Below are positions 41,959 to 49,140 of a stretch of DNA of 64,000 nt, piece after piece; position 1 is the stretch's first letter, and the number at the start of each line of letters is the position of its first letter. Where the stretch lies: the NCBI GenBank assembly GCA_016934675.1, contig JAFGSJ010000152.1, forward strand, positions 29,199 to 93,198. The letters are read 5' to 3'. Source of the DNA: a bacterium (lineage in GTDB: Bacteria > CSSED10-310 > JAFGSJ01). The position numbers and the translations under genes were made by a program. The notes under the pieces were generated by a model. It did no database searches. It was not told the origin of the DNA and saw nothing but the letters and a program-made list of their open reading frames with translations.

Positions 41959-42684
41959 ATGATGAAACAGAATAAACAGGGAACGTTCCTGGACAGATTT
42001 GTGCAGGAAACCAAAACCATTTCTAAAAGAATAGTGACCGAAACGGGAAAAACGTATCAAAGTTTCAAAATCAACAGGGACATCGTTACGCTCAAGAGAC
42101 GACGAAGGGAACGGTTCGCCGATCTCGGGCTTAAGGCATTCTCCCTTGTGAAAAAGGGTTCACTCTCTATTCCGGGTGTCGATTATCTGATTTCTGAACT
42201 GAAAGCACTCGAATTCCAGATCAAACTCAAAGAGGAAGACCTGGCTGAAATCGCCGCCGCCGAAACCATGCCTCCGGCACAAACGCAATCGCCCCGCCCG
42301 GAAGCCGGACCGACAAAGCCTGGCCCGCAACCCGTATCCAAATCCACAAGTGACATCACCACGGTCAAACTCGCTCAGGAAAAAGACAAAAAGGGACCAC
42401 TCCCGCAGCCCGGCATGACGGAAAAGCGGGACAAATCCGATTTCAAAAAACCCGTTTCCCCAAAGAAAAAACCCAAACCGACCAAAGCGGGTCCCCCAAA
42501 TGCCTTCAGTAATCTCAAGGGTATTGGACCCAAGCTGGCCGATAAATTCATCAAGGCCGGCTACGATTCAATCGAAAAATTGGCCAAGGCCGACCCAAAA
42601 GACCTGGCCAAACTCCTGGCACGCACCGAAAAAACCGCCCGTAAATACAGCGAGATCGCCCAGAAAGCACTCAAACAAAAGTAA
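41959..42684 (+). CDS. Helix-hairpin-helix (DUF4332-like) protein with Pro/Lys-rich linker
   Basis: C-terminal FSNLKGIGPKLADKFIKAGYDSIEKLAKADPKDLAKLL. Confidence 0.8.
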   Translation: MMKQNKQGTFLDRFVQETKTISKRIVTETGKTYQSFKINRDIVTLKRRRRERFADLGLKAFSLVKKGSLSIPGVDYLISELKALEFQIKLKEEDLAEIAAAETMPPAQTQSPRPEAGPTKPGPQPVSKSTSDITTVKLAQEKDKKGPLPQPGMTEKRDKSDFKKPVSPKKKPKPTKAGPPNAFSNLKGIGPKLADKFIKAGYDSIEKLAKADPKDLAKLLARTEKTARKYSEIAQKALKQK

Positions 42685-42709
42685 TGACGGGCATATTGAC
42701 ATTTACGTA

Positions 42710-44140
42710 TCAAGACCCTAGATCTATGTTCCGAAAATAAACGGGGCTGTAGCGCAGTTGGGAGCGCGTTTGACTGGCAGTCAAGAGGTCGCGGGTTCGA
42801 TCCCCGCCAGCTCCATTTTTGTTTTCCTTTAAATACAATATCTTACCGTTTACAGTATCCTGGTTTTGGTTGTTCGGATGTTGTTCGGCTTTCCGTAGTT
42901 TCTGACCACTTGCATAGATGTCCCGGACCTCATCGGATTCCACTCGTAAATAACGCTCGAATGCCTTGTTCGTAGAGTGCATTGTTGCGCGTTTGATCTC
43001 TTCCGGTGTATGAAGTTTTCTGAGTGCAACGGCGGTGGAGTGCTTCGTGCCTCCATAAAGATCAACTCCCTCTATCCCCAAGTTATGACAGGCTCGTTTC
43101 CACCATTTTCGTAATAGGCCAGGAGCGAACTGTTCCCCCTCGACCACTCCCCTCAATCCTGAAGGATGTCTGAAAAACGGCATGTCAGGGAATCCCCTGG
43201 GTATGATGGTTTGAAGTATCTCGACATCTTCAGCCAGGAGTGGGACCACCTTTGCCTTTTTCTCTTTTGGATGTGGAATGATAATCAAACCTGATTTGAG
43301 GTCAATTTCTTTTTCCTTGACCCGGATAAGTTCACCCGGTCTGATCGAGATATACGTTGCAAGCCACTTGATAGCAAGCCAGATTTTAGGCGTCCGGTCA
43401 AAGGATATACGCTTGACCTCTTCGATGATACGGGCCTGGGTTTCGACGTCCACGATTTGACGCCATTGCAATTCATAACGCATTTCGGGAAATTCCGGCA
43501 CTTGTACCATGGTGATGACGCGGCGTTTCTTCAGCCAGGTAAAGAACGCATGAAGACAATCCCGCATATTAGCCTTGCTTTTCTCGGAAAAATCCTGAGC
43601 ATAAAGTAAGTCCTCAATCTCACCATAGTTGATTTCCTTGACATTGGTTTGGTCCCAGACCATGACGGCTCTGTTCATGTAATTTTTAAGATTATTAAAT
43701 GATTTCGGTTTGACTTCCCGCTGCTTCTGTTCGAGCCACTTTTCAGCCAGGTTCTTAAATCCCAGTGGGTTGTCCTTTTTGTAATCTCGAAGGTCGAAGG
43801 TCCCCCGGTAGTTTTCGTACCGGATCCCGGCTAAAATATACTCGGCCTCCTCATACGATCGCGCCCGTTTCGTCACTTCCCGGCCATACCTGACAATGAA
43901 TTTCGATCCCGCCCGTATTGTCTTATGTTCCCTACAAAACAACCCGCCCCGGCGTTCATCCCAGACAAAGGGACCACCACAGACCGGGCATTTTTCTTCC
44001 GAATAAATCCGCCCTCGCATATCGAACCCCCGCAGAAAAAGTTCACTTTTTTCTCGAGTACTACCATCGATGTTCGAGGTCGTCAACATTCCCCTCAATC
44101 CTCTTAAAAATCCCAAAGGGCCGGTAGGGTCGGCCCCCAA
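42710..44140 (-). CDS. int: Tyrosine recombinase/integrase with N-terminal zinc-ribbon-like segment
   Basis: SIRPGELIRV (Arg I), GGTKHSTAVAL, TMHSTNKAFERYL (His/Tyr); N-terminal CPVCGGPF...CREH; 3' end runs through att core. Confidence 0.92.
   Translation of the reverse strand: MGADPTGPLGFLRGLRGMLTTSNIDGSTREKSELFLRGFDMRGRIYSEEKCPVCGGPFVWDERRGGLFCREHKTIRAGSKFIVRYGREVTKRARSYEEAEYILAGIRYENYRGTFDLRDYKKDNPLGFKNLAEKWLEQKQREVKPKSFNNLKNYMNRAVMVWDQTNVKEINYGEIEDLLYAQDFSEKSKANMRDCLHAFFTWLKKRRVITMVQVPEFPEMRYELQWRQIVDVETQARIIEEVKRISFDRTPKIWLAIKWLATYISIRPGELIRVKEKEIDLKSGLIIIPHPKEKKAKVVPLLAEDVEILQTIIPRGFPDMPFFRHPSGLRGVVEGEQFAPGLLRKWWKRACHNLGIEGVDLYGGTKHSTAVALRKLHTPEEIKRATMHSTNKAFERYLRVESDEVRDIYASGQKLRKAEQHPNNQNQDTVNGKILYLKENKNGAGGDRTRDLLTASQTRSQLRYSPVYFRNIDLGS
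42743..42815 (+). tRNA. tRNA-Ala (GGC anticodon), no encoded CCA
   Basis: GGGGCTG/CAGCTCC acceptor; GCGC D stem; anticodon arm TTTGA-CTGGCAG-TCAAG; T arm GCGGG-TTCGATC-CCCGC. Confidence 0.97.
42792..42825 (+). repeat. att core repeat, tRNA-proximal copy
   Basis: CGGGTTCGATCCCCGCCAGCTCCATTTTTGTTTT, identical to 58610-58643. Confidence 0.95.
42868..42888 (+). repeat. Putative integrase arm-type site, left
   Basis: GGTTGTTCGGATGTTGTTCGG, identical to 58543-58563; two TTGTTCGG units 11 bp apart. Confidence 0.7.
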
Positions 44141-44148
44141 GGACTTGT

Positions 44149-45369
44149 TTACTGCAATGCTTGTCTCAATTCAGGTCGGTTGTTGTTGACCCAAAAGGCA
44201 CAATAGCTGTAATCCTGGCCGGTTTCGGCCATTCGAGCCCTAACAGCCTGATCATAGGCATCACGAGCGACCCGGTTAGTCGCGGCATCCGGGACCGGGA
44301 GAGTTCTCCCGGCGAATTTCCCGGCAATGTCCGGGTGGTTCTTTAGTACCCACACCTGGGCCTCGGTTTGTGAACATTTGGCTTCCGCCATGCGGGCCTT
44401 GACCAGTTTAAGATAGTCAGTCTGAACCTGACCAGACTGTCCGCTGGGCTGGGCTTGAGGAATAATCCCTTGATCCCACAAGTGGGCTTTGATCTGCTCG
44501 ACCGGCGTTCCCTGCTTGATTGCGTCAATCTTGGCCTGCAAGCTAATCCCCCCGATCTTCATGATTTCAATACACCGTTTTCGTTCGGCATCGGTTTGTC
44601 CGGCCTCAAAAACGGCTTTATACAGGGCCGGATGTTCGGCCTTAAAAGTTTGGATGTTCATGACTTCCTCTTTGTTTTTCCGTAGGGGTGTTGTTGTTAT
44701 AAGCTCAAATGGTACTTCTTGGGTTGCCTGGTCGCCTGACAGTGCGATTGTTGCCGTGCCGTCATCAGCTCCGAGAGAGCAGACAGAGACCTCCCCAAGT
44801 GCTGATTGCGTCCACACTTCGAGCGGACCCTTGACCTCTGCACCGTTCACGGTCATCGTTTCTTTGTCACTGGCAAGACGTTTGATTGCCAGTGGAGAGA
44901 TACCAACCGACGCTTGCCAAGGAAAGCCCTCGTCTGCTAACTGTTGGACTTCCTTCGAGTCGGGCGTACTGTCCGAGAAGCTACCCTTGACAAAGTAATT
45001 GCCCTTTTCGGACCAGGCTTTTTCTGAATAGCCCACAATCCGGGCTCGGTCGTGCTCCCGCAGGATCGGAAATTTTGACTTCGCTTCAATCCCGGATATG
45101 TCGATCAGGACCGATCCCCACCATGCGGTGATCTTTTTCCCGGTGTAAGCGGTGATCATGAGCAACCGCTTGCCTTTCGCTTCGCCCTTTTTGAGCTGGA
45201 GCGGCGCGGCCAGGGTGATGGGACGGCGTGATGCCTTGCCCTGTGCCTTTTCCCATAGCAAGTTACAGCTTGCAAAGGCCCGATCCGACTCCTGGCCCTC
45301 CTGCTCGATCAACTGACTGGTGCATCGGTTTAAAAAATCTTGTTTCGACTCGTTCTGTTTCGGTTGCAT
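44149..45369 (-). CDS. Phage prohead protease (S78/HK97-like) with C-terminal scaffold-like region
   Basis: FPILREHDRARIVGYS (His), FPWQASVGI (Ser), GEVSVCSLGADDGT; N-terminal DFLNRCTSQLIEQEGQESDRAFASCNLLWE. Confidence 0.75.
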   Translation of the reverse strand: MQPKQNESKQDFLNRCTSQLIEQEGQESDRAFASCNLLWEKAQGKASRRPITLAAPLQLKKGEAKGKRLLMITAYTGKKITAWWGSVLIDISGIEAKSKFPILREHDRARIVGYSEKAWSEKGNYFVKGSFSDSTPDSKEVQQLADEGFPWQASVGISPLAIKRLASDKETMTVNGAEVKGPLEVWTQSALGEVSVCSLGADDGTATIALSGDQATQEVPFELITTTPLRKNKEEVMNIQTFKAEHPALYKAVFEAGQTDAERKRCIEIMKIGGISLQAKIDAIKQGTPVEQIKAHLWDQGIIPQAQPSGQSGQVQTDYLKLVKARMAEAKCSQTEAQVWVLKNHPDIAGKFAGRTLPVPDAATNRVARDAYDQAVRARMAETGQDYSYCAFWVNNNRPELRQALQ

Positions 45370-45398
45370 GATTTATGCCTTTCATGCGTAGGGTGTTG

Positions 45399-46052
45399 TT
45401 ATGAGTTTCTGGCCACGTTCTGGATGATGGCCTTGTCCTGGTCCTTCTCGAAAAATGGCAGAACATCGCGCTCGAGGTCGAGCCCGGCAGAAAGAGCGGG
45501 TCGGAGGCAATCGGCGAAAACCTTCGACCAATTCGTGAGACGGTCACGTTTCGCACGTATCCTGTTCATTTCTTTCTGCAACTCGACCACGGGTAGACAT
45601 TCGAATTTTTCCCTGGCTGCGTTCCTTTCAGCCCGGTAAGTTTCAACGAAAACCGGATCATTGACTTCAAGATTCAAAACGTGAAACAAGTGAAAATATT
45701 CACGGACAACTTTCCGAAACTCTTGCCGGTATTGTTCGAGTAAAGTATTGACCCGACTATTTAACTCAAAAAGTTGGTCGGTGATCTCCTGGGACTTCAG
45801 CTCCTGACCTTCATGCGTCAAGCGTTGAAATTCCTTGTGAAGGTGACTGAGCCTGTGAAAGATCGCGGCCCGCTTCGTAATCTTGGCCTCGACTGGCTTC
45901 AAATCGCTCGACTCTGACAGCTTGACCAGGCTCTTGTTGATCTCGACCACCTGCATATACAAGTCGCTGATTTCAGTTTTGACCTCGCCAAGCTGCTCAT
46001 CATACGACTTCTGTTTTGGTTGTTTCTCTTCAGTTTTGGCAATTCCGAACAT
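45399..46052 (-). CDS. Coiled-coil hypothetical protein
   Basis: Helical heptad-rich sequence; sits between terminase and protease genes. Confidence 0.65.
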   Translation of the reverse strand: MFGIAKTEEKQPKQKSYDEQLGEVKTEISDLYMQVVEINKSLVKLSESSDLKPVEAKITKRAAIFHRLSHLHKEFQRLTHEGQELKSQEITDQLFELNSRVNTLLEQYRQEFRKVVREYFHLFHVLNLEVNDPVFVETYRAERNAAREKFECLPVVELQKEMNRIRAKRDRLTNWSKVFADCLRPALSAGLDLERDVLPFFEKDQDKAIIQNVARNS

Positions 46053-46263
46053 AACGTTCTCCTTCCTGCCTGATTGCGGCTAGTTGTTCTGGGTAAAACG
46101 GTTTAATGCTTTCGTGATACTCTTTCAGGGCGGCTACCAGGTCACCATGACCGTTCTGTGATAGGAAAAGAAGCTCGTCCTTAATCACGGTTTCGAGCTC
46201 CTCTCCCGCCCTGACTCGTTGCGATACGCTGTTTGAAACCTGTTTCATAATCGCTTTTAACAT
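46030..46263 (-). CDS. Small hypothetical protein (77 aa)
   Basis: AGGAGG 9 nt upstream of ATG; internal start within longer ORF; overlaps terminase gene 3' end. Confidence 0.55.
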   Translation of the reverse strand: MLKAIMKQVSNSVSQRVRAGEELETVIKDELLFLSQNGHGDLVAALKEYHESIKPFYPEQLAAIRQEGERYVRNCQN

Positions 46264-46909
46264 CCTCTCTAACCTCCTGTGGTAGAAATTCATCATGATC
46301 GGCCCAATTAAAAAGCATCCCTCGGACCTCGTTGTATATGATTTGCCGGATCTCCTGCAGGGTCTTTCCGACCAGAATCGGAGCAAGTCGGTTTTCAAGT
46401 GCTTCAAGACCAGTCTTGACCGCTTGTGCCTGGATGACGGCTTTTTGAATGACCTCGGCTTTCTCGAACAAGAGCCCCTTGATGGTCTCGACCTCGATCC
46501 GGATTTTTTCAGCCCGCCATTTTTCGTACTGTTGCCGGTAATGCCTGATTGTCTCGTCCGAAGCATCGGCCGCATTATCTTGAATATTCTCGATCCACCA
46601 TTCCAGCATTGCTTTCAGATCGAACCAACCATATTTGACCTTTGGGCATCCAGCGGCGTTCCAGTTCGAGATTGTCCTGGGATCCACATTAAAAAATTCG
46701 GCTGCTTTTTTCGTGCTGACCAGGAATGATGAGAGCTTGCCTTGTGGTGCTGACTGTGCCTCTATCTGCTCTATCATGGTCCTAATCTGCTTGGCTTCGG
46801 CGACTCCGGCCTTTCCTTCGGCTACCTTCGCGGCCAAGTCTTTCAAGAGTTTCTGCTCTGCTAGTCGACCAAGCTCCAGGAGCTCTTTATTCGTCTGTTT
46901 TTTCGTCAT
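46181..46909 (-). CDS. Terminase small subunit, lambda Nu1-like
   Basis: VSTKKAAEFFNVDPRTISNWNAAGCPKVKYGWFDLKAMLEWW winged-helix motif, then helical RAEKIRIEVETIKG. Confidence 0.7.
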   Translation of the reverse strand: MTKKQTNKELLELGRLAEQKLLKDLAAKVAEGKAGVAEAKQIRTMIEQIEAQSAPQGKLSSFLVSTKKAAEFFNVDPRTISNWNAAGCPKVKYGWFDLKAMLEWWIENIQDNAADASDETIRHYRQQYEKWRAEKIRIEVETIKGLLFEKAEVIQKAVIQAQAVKTGLEALENRLAPILVGKTLQEIRQIIYNEVRGMLFNWADHDEFLPQEVREDVKSDYETGFKQRIATSQGGRGARNRD

Positions 46910-47787
46910 TTATCATACCCCCTTAATGGCCTCATTCTGAGAAAATCGAATATCCACGGATGGGCATCTGCCAAAGCAGAAATGCCCCCTAAAGATTTCA
47001 CTGCTTCCCGGACCGGGTCGAGTGGTTTGTCATACTTAATTGAAAGGATGATCTCACCTGCTCCATTGTCCACTATGAAGCGTCTCCACTGTTCCGGTAA
47101 CTCGTGCCGTAATATTCGAAAACCGGAATTGGTAAACTGCCCCCCGCCTCCACAATACAGGCATCCAATAGTGATGGCCCCGCGTGCCTTCGCCGGGTGT
47201 TGCTGGAGCTTGTTCTGCTTGATATAACGGCGAATCATCATATCAGTCCAGCCTAAAAGCGGGTTGCAGACAGTCAACTTGTCTGCCTTGATGTAGCATA
47301 TCGACCCGTCTTTCAGCTCCCGCATACCACGAAGGGCGTCGTCCTGGTTCCCACGTTGTCCGGTAAATTGCAGGGTGCATCCAAGTTGCTTTGTCAGTTT
47401 TCTGGCAGGTAGTATCTTCATGTTCCGACAGCATCCGGTAACGTTCAACCTGTATCCAAAGTCCCGGTCCCGGTGTTTCTGCATCCACATGACAGCGGCC
47501 AGTTTCCCGAGCATCGGCCAGCCCTGGGCCTGCCATTGCTCGAGGTACGACCTGGTAGGTTTGGCCACGTGCAGACTGGCCCCGTATCGTTTGCATACCT
47601 TCCGAATGAAAGGCAGTGTTTCCGGGTGTTCCATTCCAGAATCGGCATAGATGACGACCGGCCGGTGATCCGTTCGCTTAAAAATTACATCCATCAGCAC
47701 GATCGAGTCAGATCCGCCCGAAAACGCAAGGGCGGCGTTCGGATGTTCCTGCATTGCATGATTGATGATGTCGAGTGTCGTTTTCAT
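46906..47787 (-). CDS. PAPS reductase-like PP-loop protein (IbrA-like)
   Basis: ALAFSGGSDSIVLMDV PP-loop; VIYADSGMEHPETLPFI; CLYCGGGG. Confidence 0.85.
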   Translation of the reverse strand: MKTTLDIINHAMQEHPNAALAFSGGSDSIVLMDVIFKRTDHRPVVIYADSGMEHPETLPFIRKVCKRYGASLHVAKPTRSYLEQWQAQGWPMLGKLAAVMWMQKHRDRDFGYRLNVTGCCRNMKILPARKLTKQLGCTLQFTGQRGNQDDALRGMRELKDGSICYIKADKLTVCNPLLGWTDMMIRRYIKQNKLQQHPAKARGAITIGCLYCGGGGQFTNSGFRILRHELPEQWRRFIVDNGAGEIILSIKYDKPLDPVREAVKSLGGISALADAHPWIFDFLRMRPLRGYDK

Positions 47788-48482
47788 AGGTTGTTTTCTG
47801 TCAGTGCTTCCAGCGGTGAATGTTCGCCTGCCAGGGCATAGCGTTTCAGTTCGGCTACCAGATCGCTTGTATTCGGATCGGCCAGGAGCAGAAAACCTGT
47901 CCCTTTACCCTTTTGGATAACCAGGGCCAGGGCATGATTGAGCCGTTCCGGTTCTTTTTCAGCGACAGTCTTAATTTTGGCGGTTAGCGACTCGATCAGC
48001 TCCTTGGCAGTGTCCCGGGTGTCTTTGTATTCGGGTTCCGTTTCGAGGGCCTTTCGGATCTCCTCGATCTCGTTCCTTTGCACCATTTTTTTCAGGAGCT
48101 TGTCATCATATCCCGTCAGATCGATGTCGATGTCGGGCGTTTCGAGGAGTTTCTGGAGCAGGCCCTTGTCAATCTCAGACAGTTCGCTTAAACGATTATC
48201 AGCAACCAGGTCCTCTGTCTCTTCGGCCTCGGTTTTGTAGTCCTGATAGTCGACCGGGACCTTCTTCACCCTTAAAAGTTTGGCGGCCTCATACGCTCCA
48301 TGACCACGGACTATCATCCCGGACCTAGTCGATACGGTGATCGGCCTGCGCCATCCCTGGGCCTCAATAATCCGGGCATAGAGTTTGATCTGTTTTTCCG
48401 GGTGCTTGTTCGGATTCTTCGGGTTCGGTTTGAGCTTCGAGAGCAGAACTAGTTCGGTGTAACTGCATTTTATGTCAATCAT
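47784..48482 (-). CDS. ParB/Srx-like nuclease domain protein (IbrB-like)
   Basis: LKPNPKNPNKHPEKQIKLYARIIEAQGWRRPITVSTRSGMIVRGHGAYEAAKLL; 4-bp overlap with PAPS reductase gene. Confidence 0.85.
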   Translation of the reverse strand: MIDIKCSYTELVLLSKLKPNPKNPNKHPEKQIKLYARIIEAQGWRRPITVSTRSGMIVRGHGAYEAAKLLRVKKVPVDYQDYKTEAEETEDLVADNRLSELSEIDKGLLQKLLETPDIDIDLTGYDDKLLKKMVQRNEIEEIRKALETEPEYKDTRDTAKELIESLTAKIKTVAEKEPERLNHALALVIQKGKGTGFLLLADPNTSDLVAELKRYALAGEHSPLEALTENNL

Positions 48483-48648
48483 TGATCATCCTCCTAACTC
48501 GGAAGTCGGAAGGGGTTTTGAAAATTTCATAAGCGGCGAATGTACGAGCTTGGCCGACCCTGGTAATCTTTTCTATTCCCAGGACCCGTAGACCCGCACA
48601 AGATAAGGCTTTAGCGTTCATTGCGTGTGTCGGTATCAAGTTGTTCAT
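48475..48648 (-). CDS. Small hypothetical protein (57 aa, not in supplied ORF track)
   Basis: MNNLIPTHAMNAKALSCAGLRVLGIEKITRVGQARTFAAYEIFKTPSDFRVRRMIND; overlaps ends of both neighbours. Confidence 0.6.
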   Translation of the reverse strand: MNNLIPTHAMNAKALSCAGLRVLGIEKITRVGQARTFAAYEIFKTPSDFRVRRMIND

Positions 48649-48779
48649 GCTGCTTTCCCCTCCTGCCTTTTCGCTCGACGCTCCTGATGCTTCTTTCGTT
48701 TTCGAAGTGCCCTGCTACGTTCCTCGATGTGTCGAGGCTTTGGCTTTCGGATTTTCTCGACTTGATACGATTGAGTCAT
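48645..48779 (-). CDS. Small basic protein (44 aa, not in supplied ORF track)
   Basis: MTQSYQVEKIRKPKPRHIEERSRALRKRKKHQERRAKRQEGKAA; ATGA overlaps at both ends. Confidence 0.5.
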   Translation of the reverse strand: MTQSYQVEKIRKPKPRHIEERSRALRKRKKHQERRAKRQEGKAA

Positions 48780-48994
48780 GCTGCATGCTCCTTGCCCCGA
48801 CAGAGTACTGCATACTCACACTGGACATCCTTGACACAATCAAGGGCCAGCTTCAGCCCTTCGACTAACTTGCTCCCTGGGTAATCCCTGGACAGTCGTA
48901 GGTATGCGGCCCCAAGATCAGAGGAGGCATTGTGAAGCAAACCTGCAACCTCCGACATATAGGCTTGTTCGTGATTGATTTTTGTTCTCTTCAT
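48776..48994 (-). CDS. Small hypothetical protein (72 aa)
   Basis: ATGA overlap with downstream ORF; colinear with element operon. Confidence 0.6.
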   Translation of the reverse strand: MKRTKINHEQAYMSEVAGLLHNASSDLGAAYLRLSRDYPGSKLVEGLKLALDCVKDVQCEYAVLCRGKEHAA

Positions 48995-49013
48995 TTTTTT
49001 ACCCTTTCATTTT

Positions 49014-49140
49014 TCAGGTCAGGATTTCAGGATTTCAATATCACCCCCTAAGGGGGGGTGAAATTCTGAAATCCTAAAAACACATCCTGACCATTTCAGG
49101 ATTTCAGACCAGTTTGAAATGCTTGAAATTCTGAAATTCT
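49014..49140. repeat. Repeat/hairpin region next to primase gene; candidate replication origin
   Basis: CAGGATTTCA at 49020, 49028 and 49097; inverted TGAAATCCT at 49067; long imperfect hairpin 49021-49075 with C5/G7 centre; further TGAAAT repeats to 49140. Confidence 0.6.

Noticed and set aside
42710-42815. GAGGDRTRDLLTASQTRSQLRYSP peptide as a protein domain
   Set aside because: It is the reverse-strand translation of the tRNA-Ala gene; only the int read-through aspect was kept
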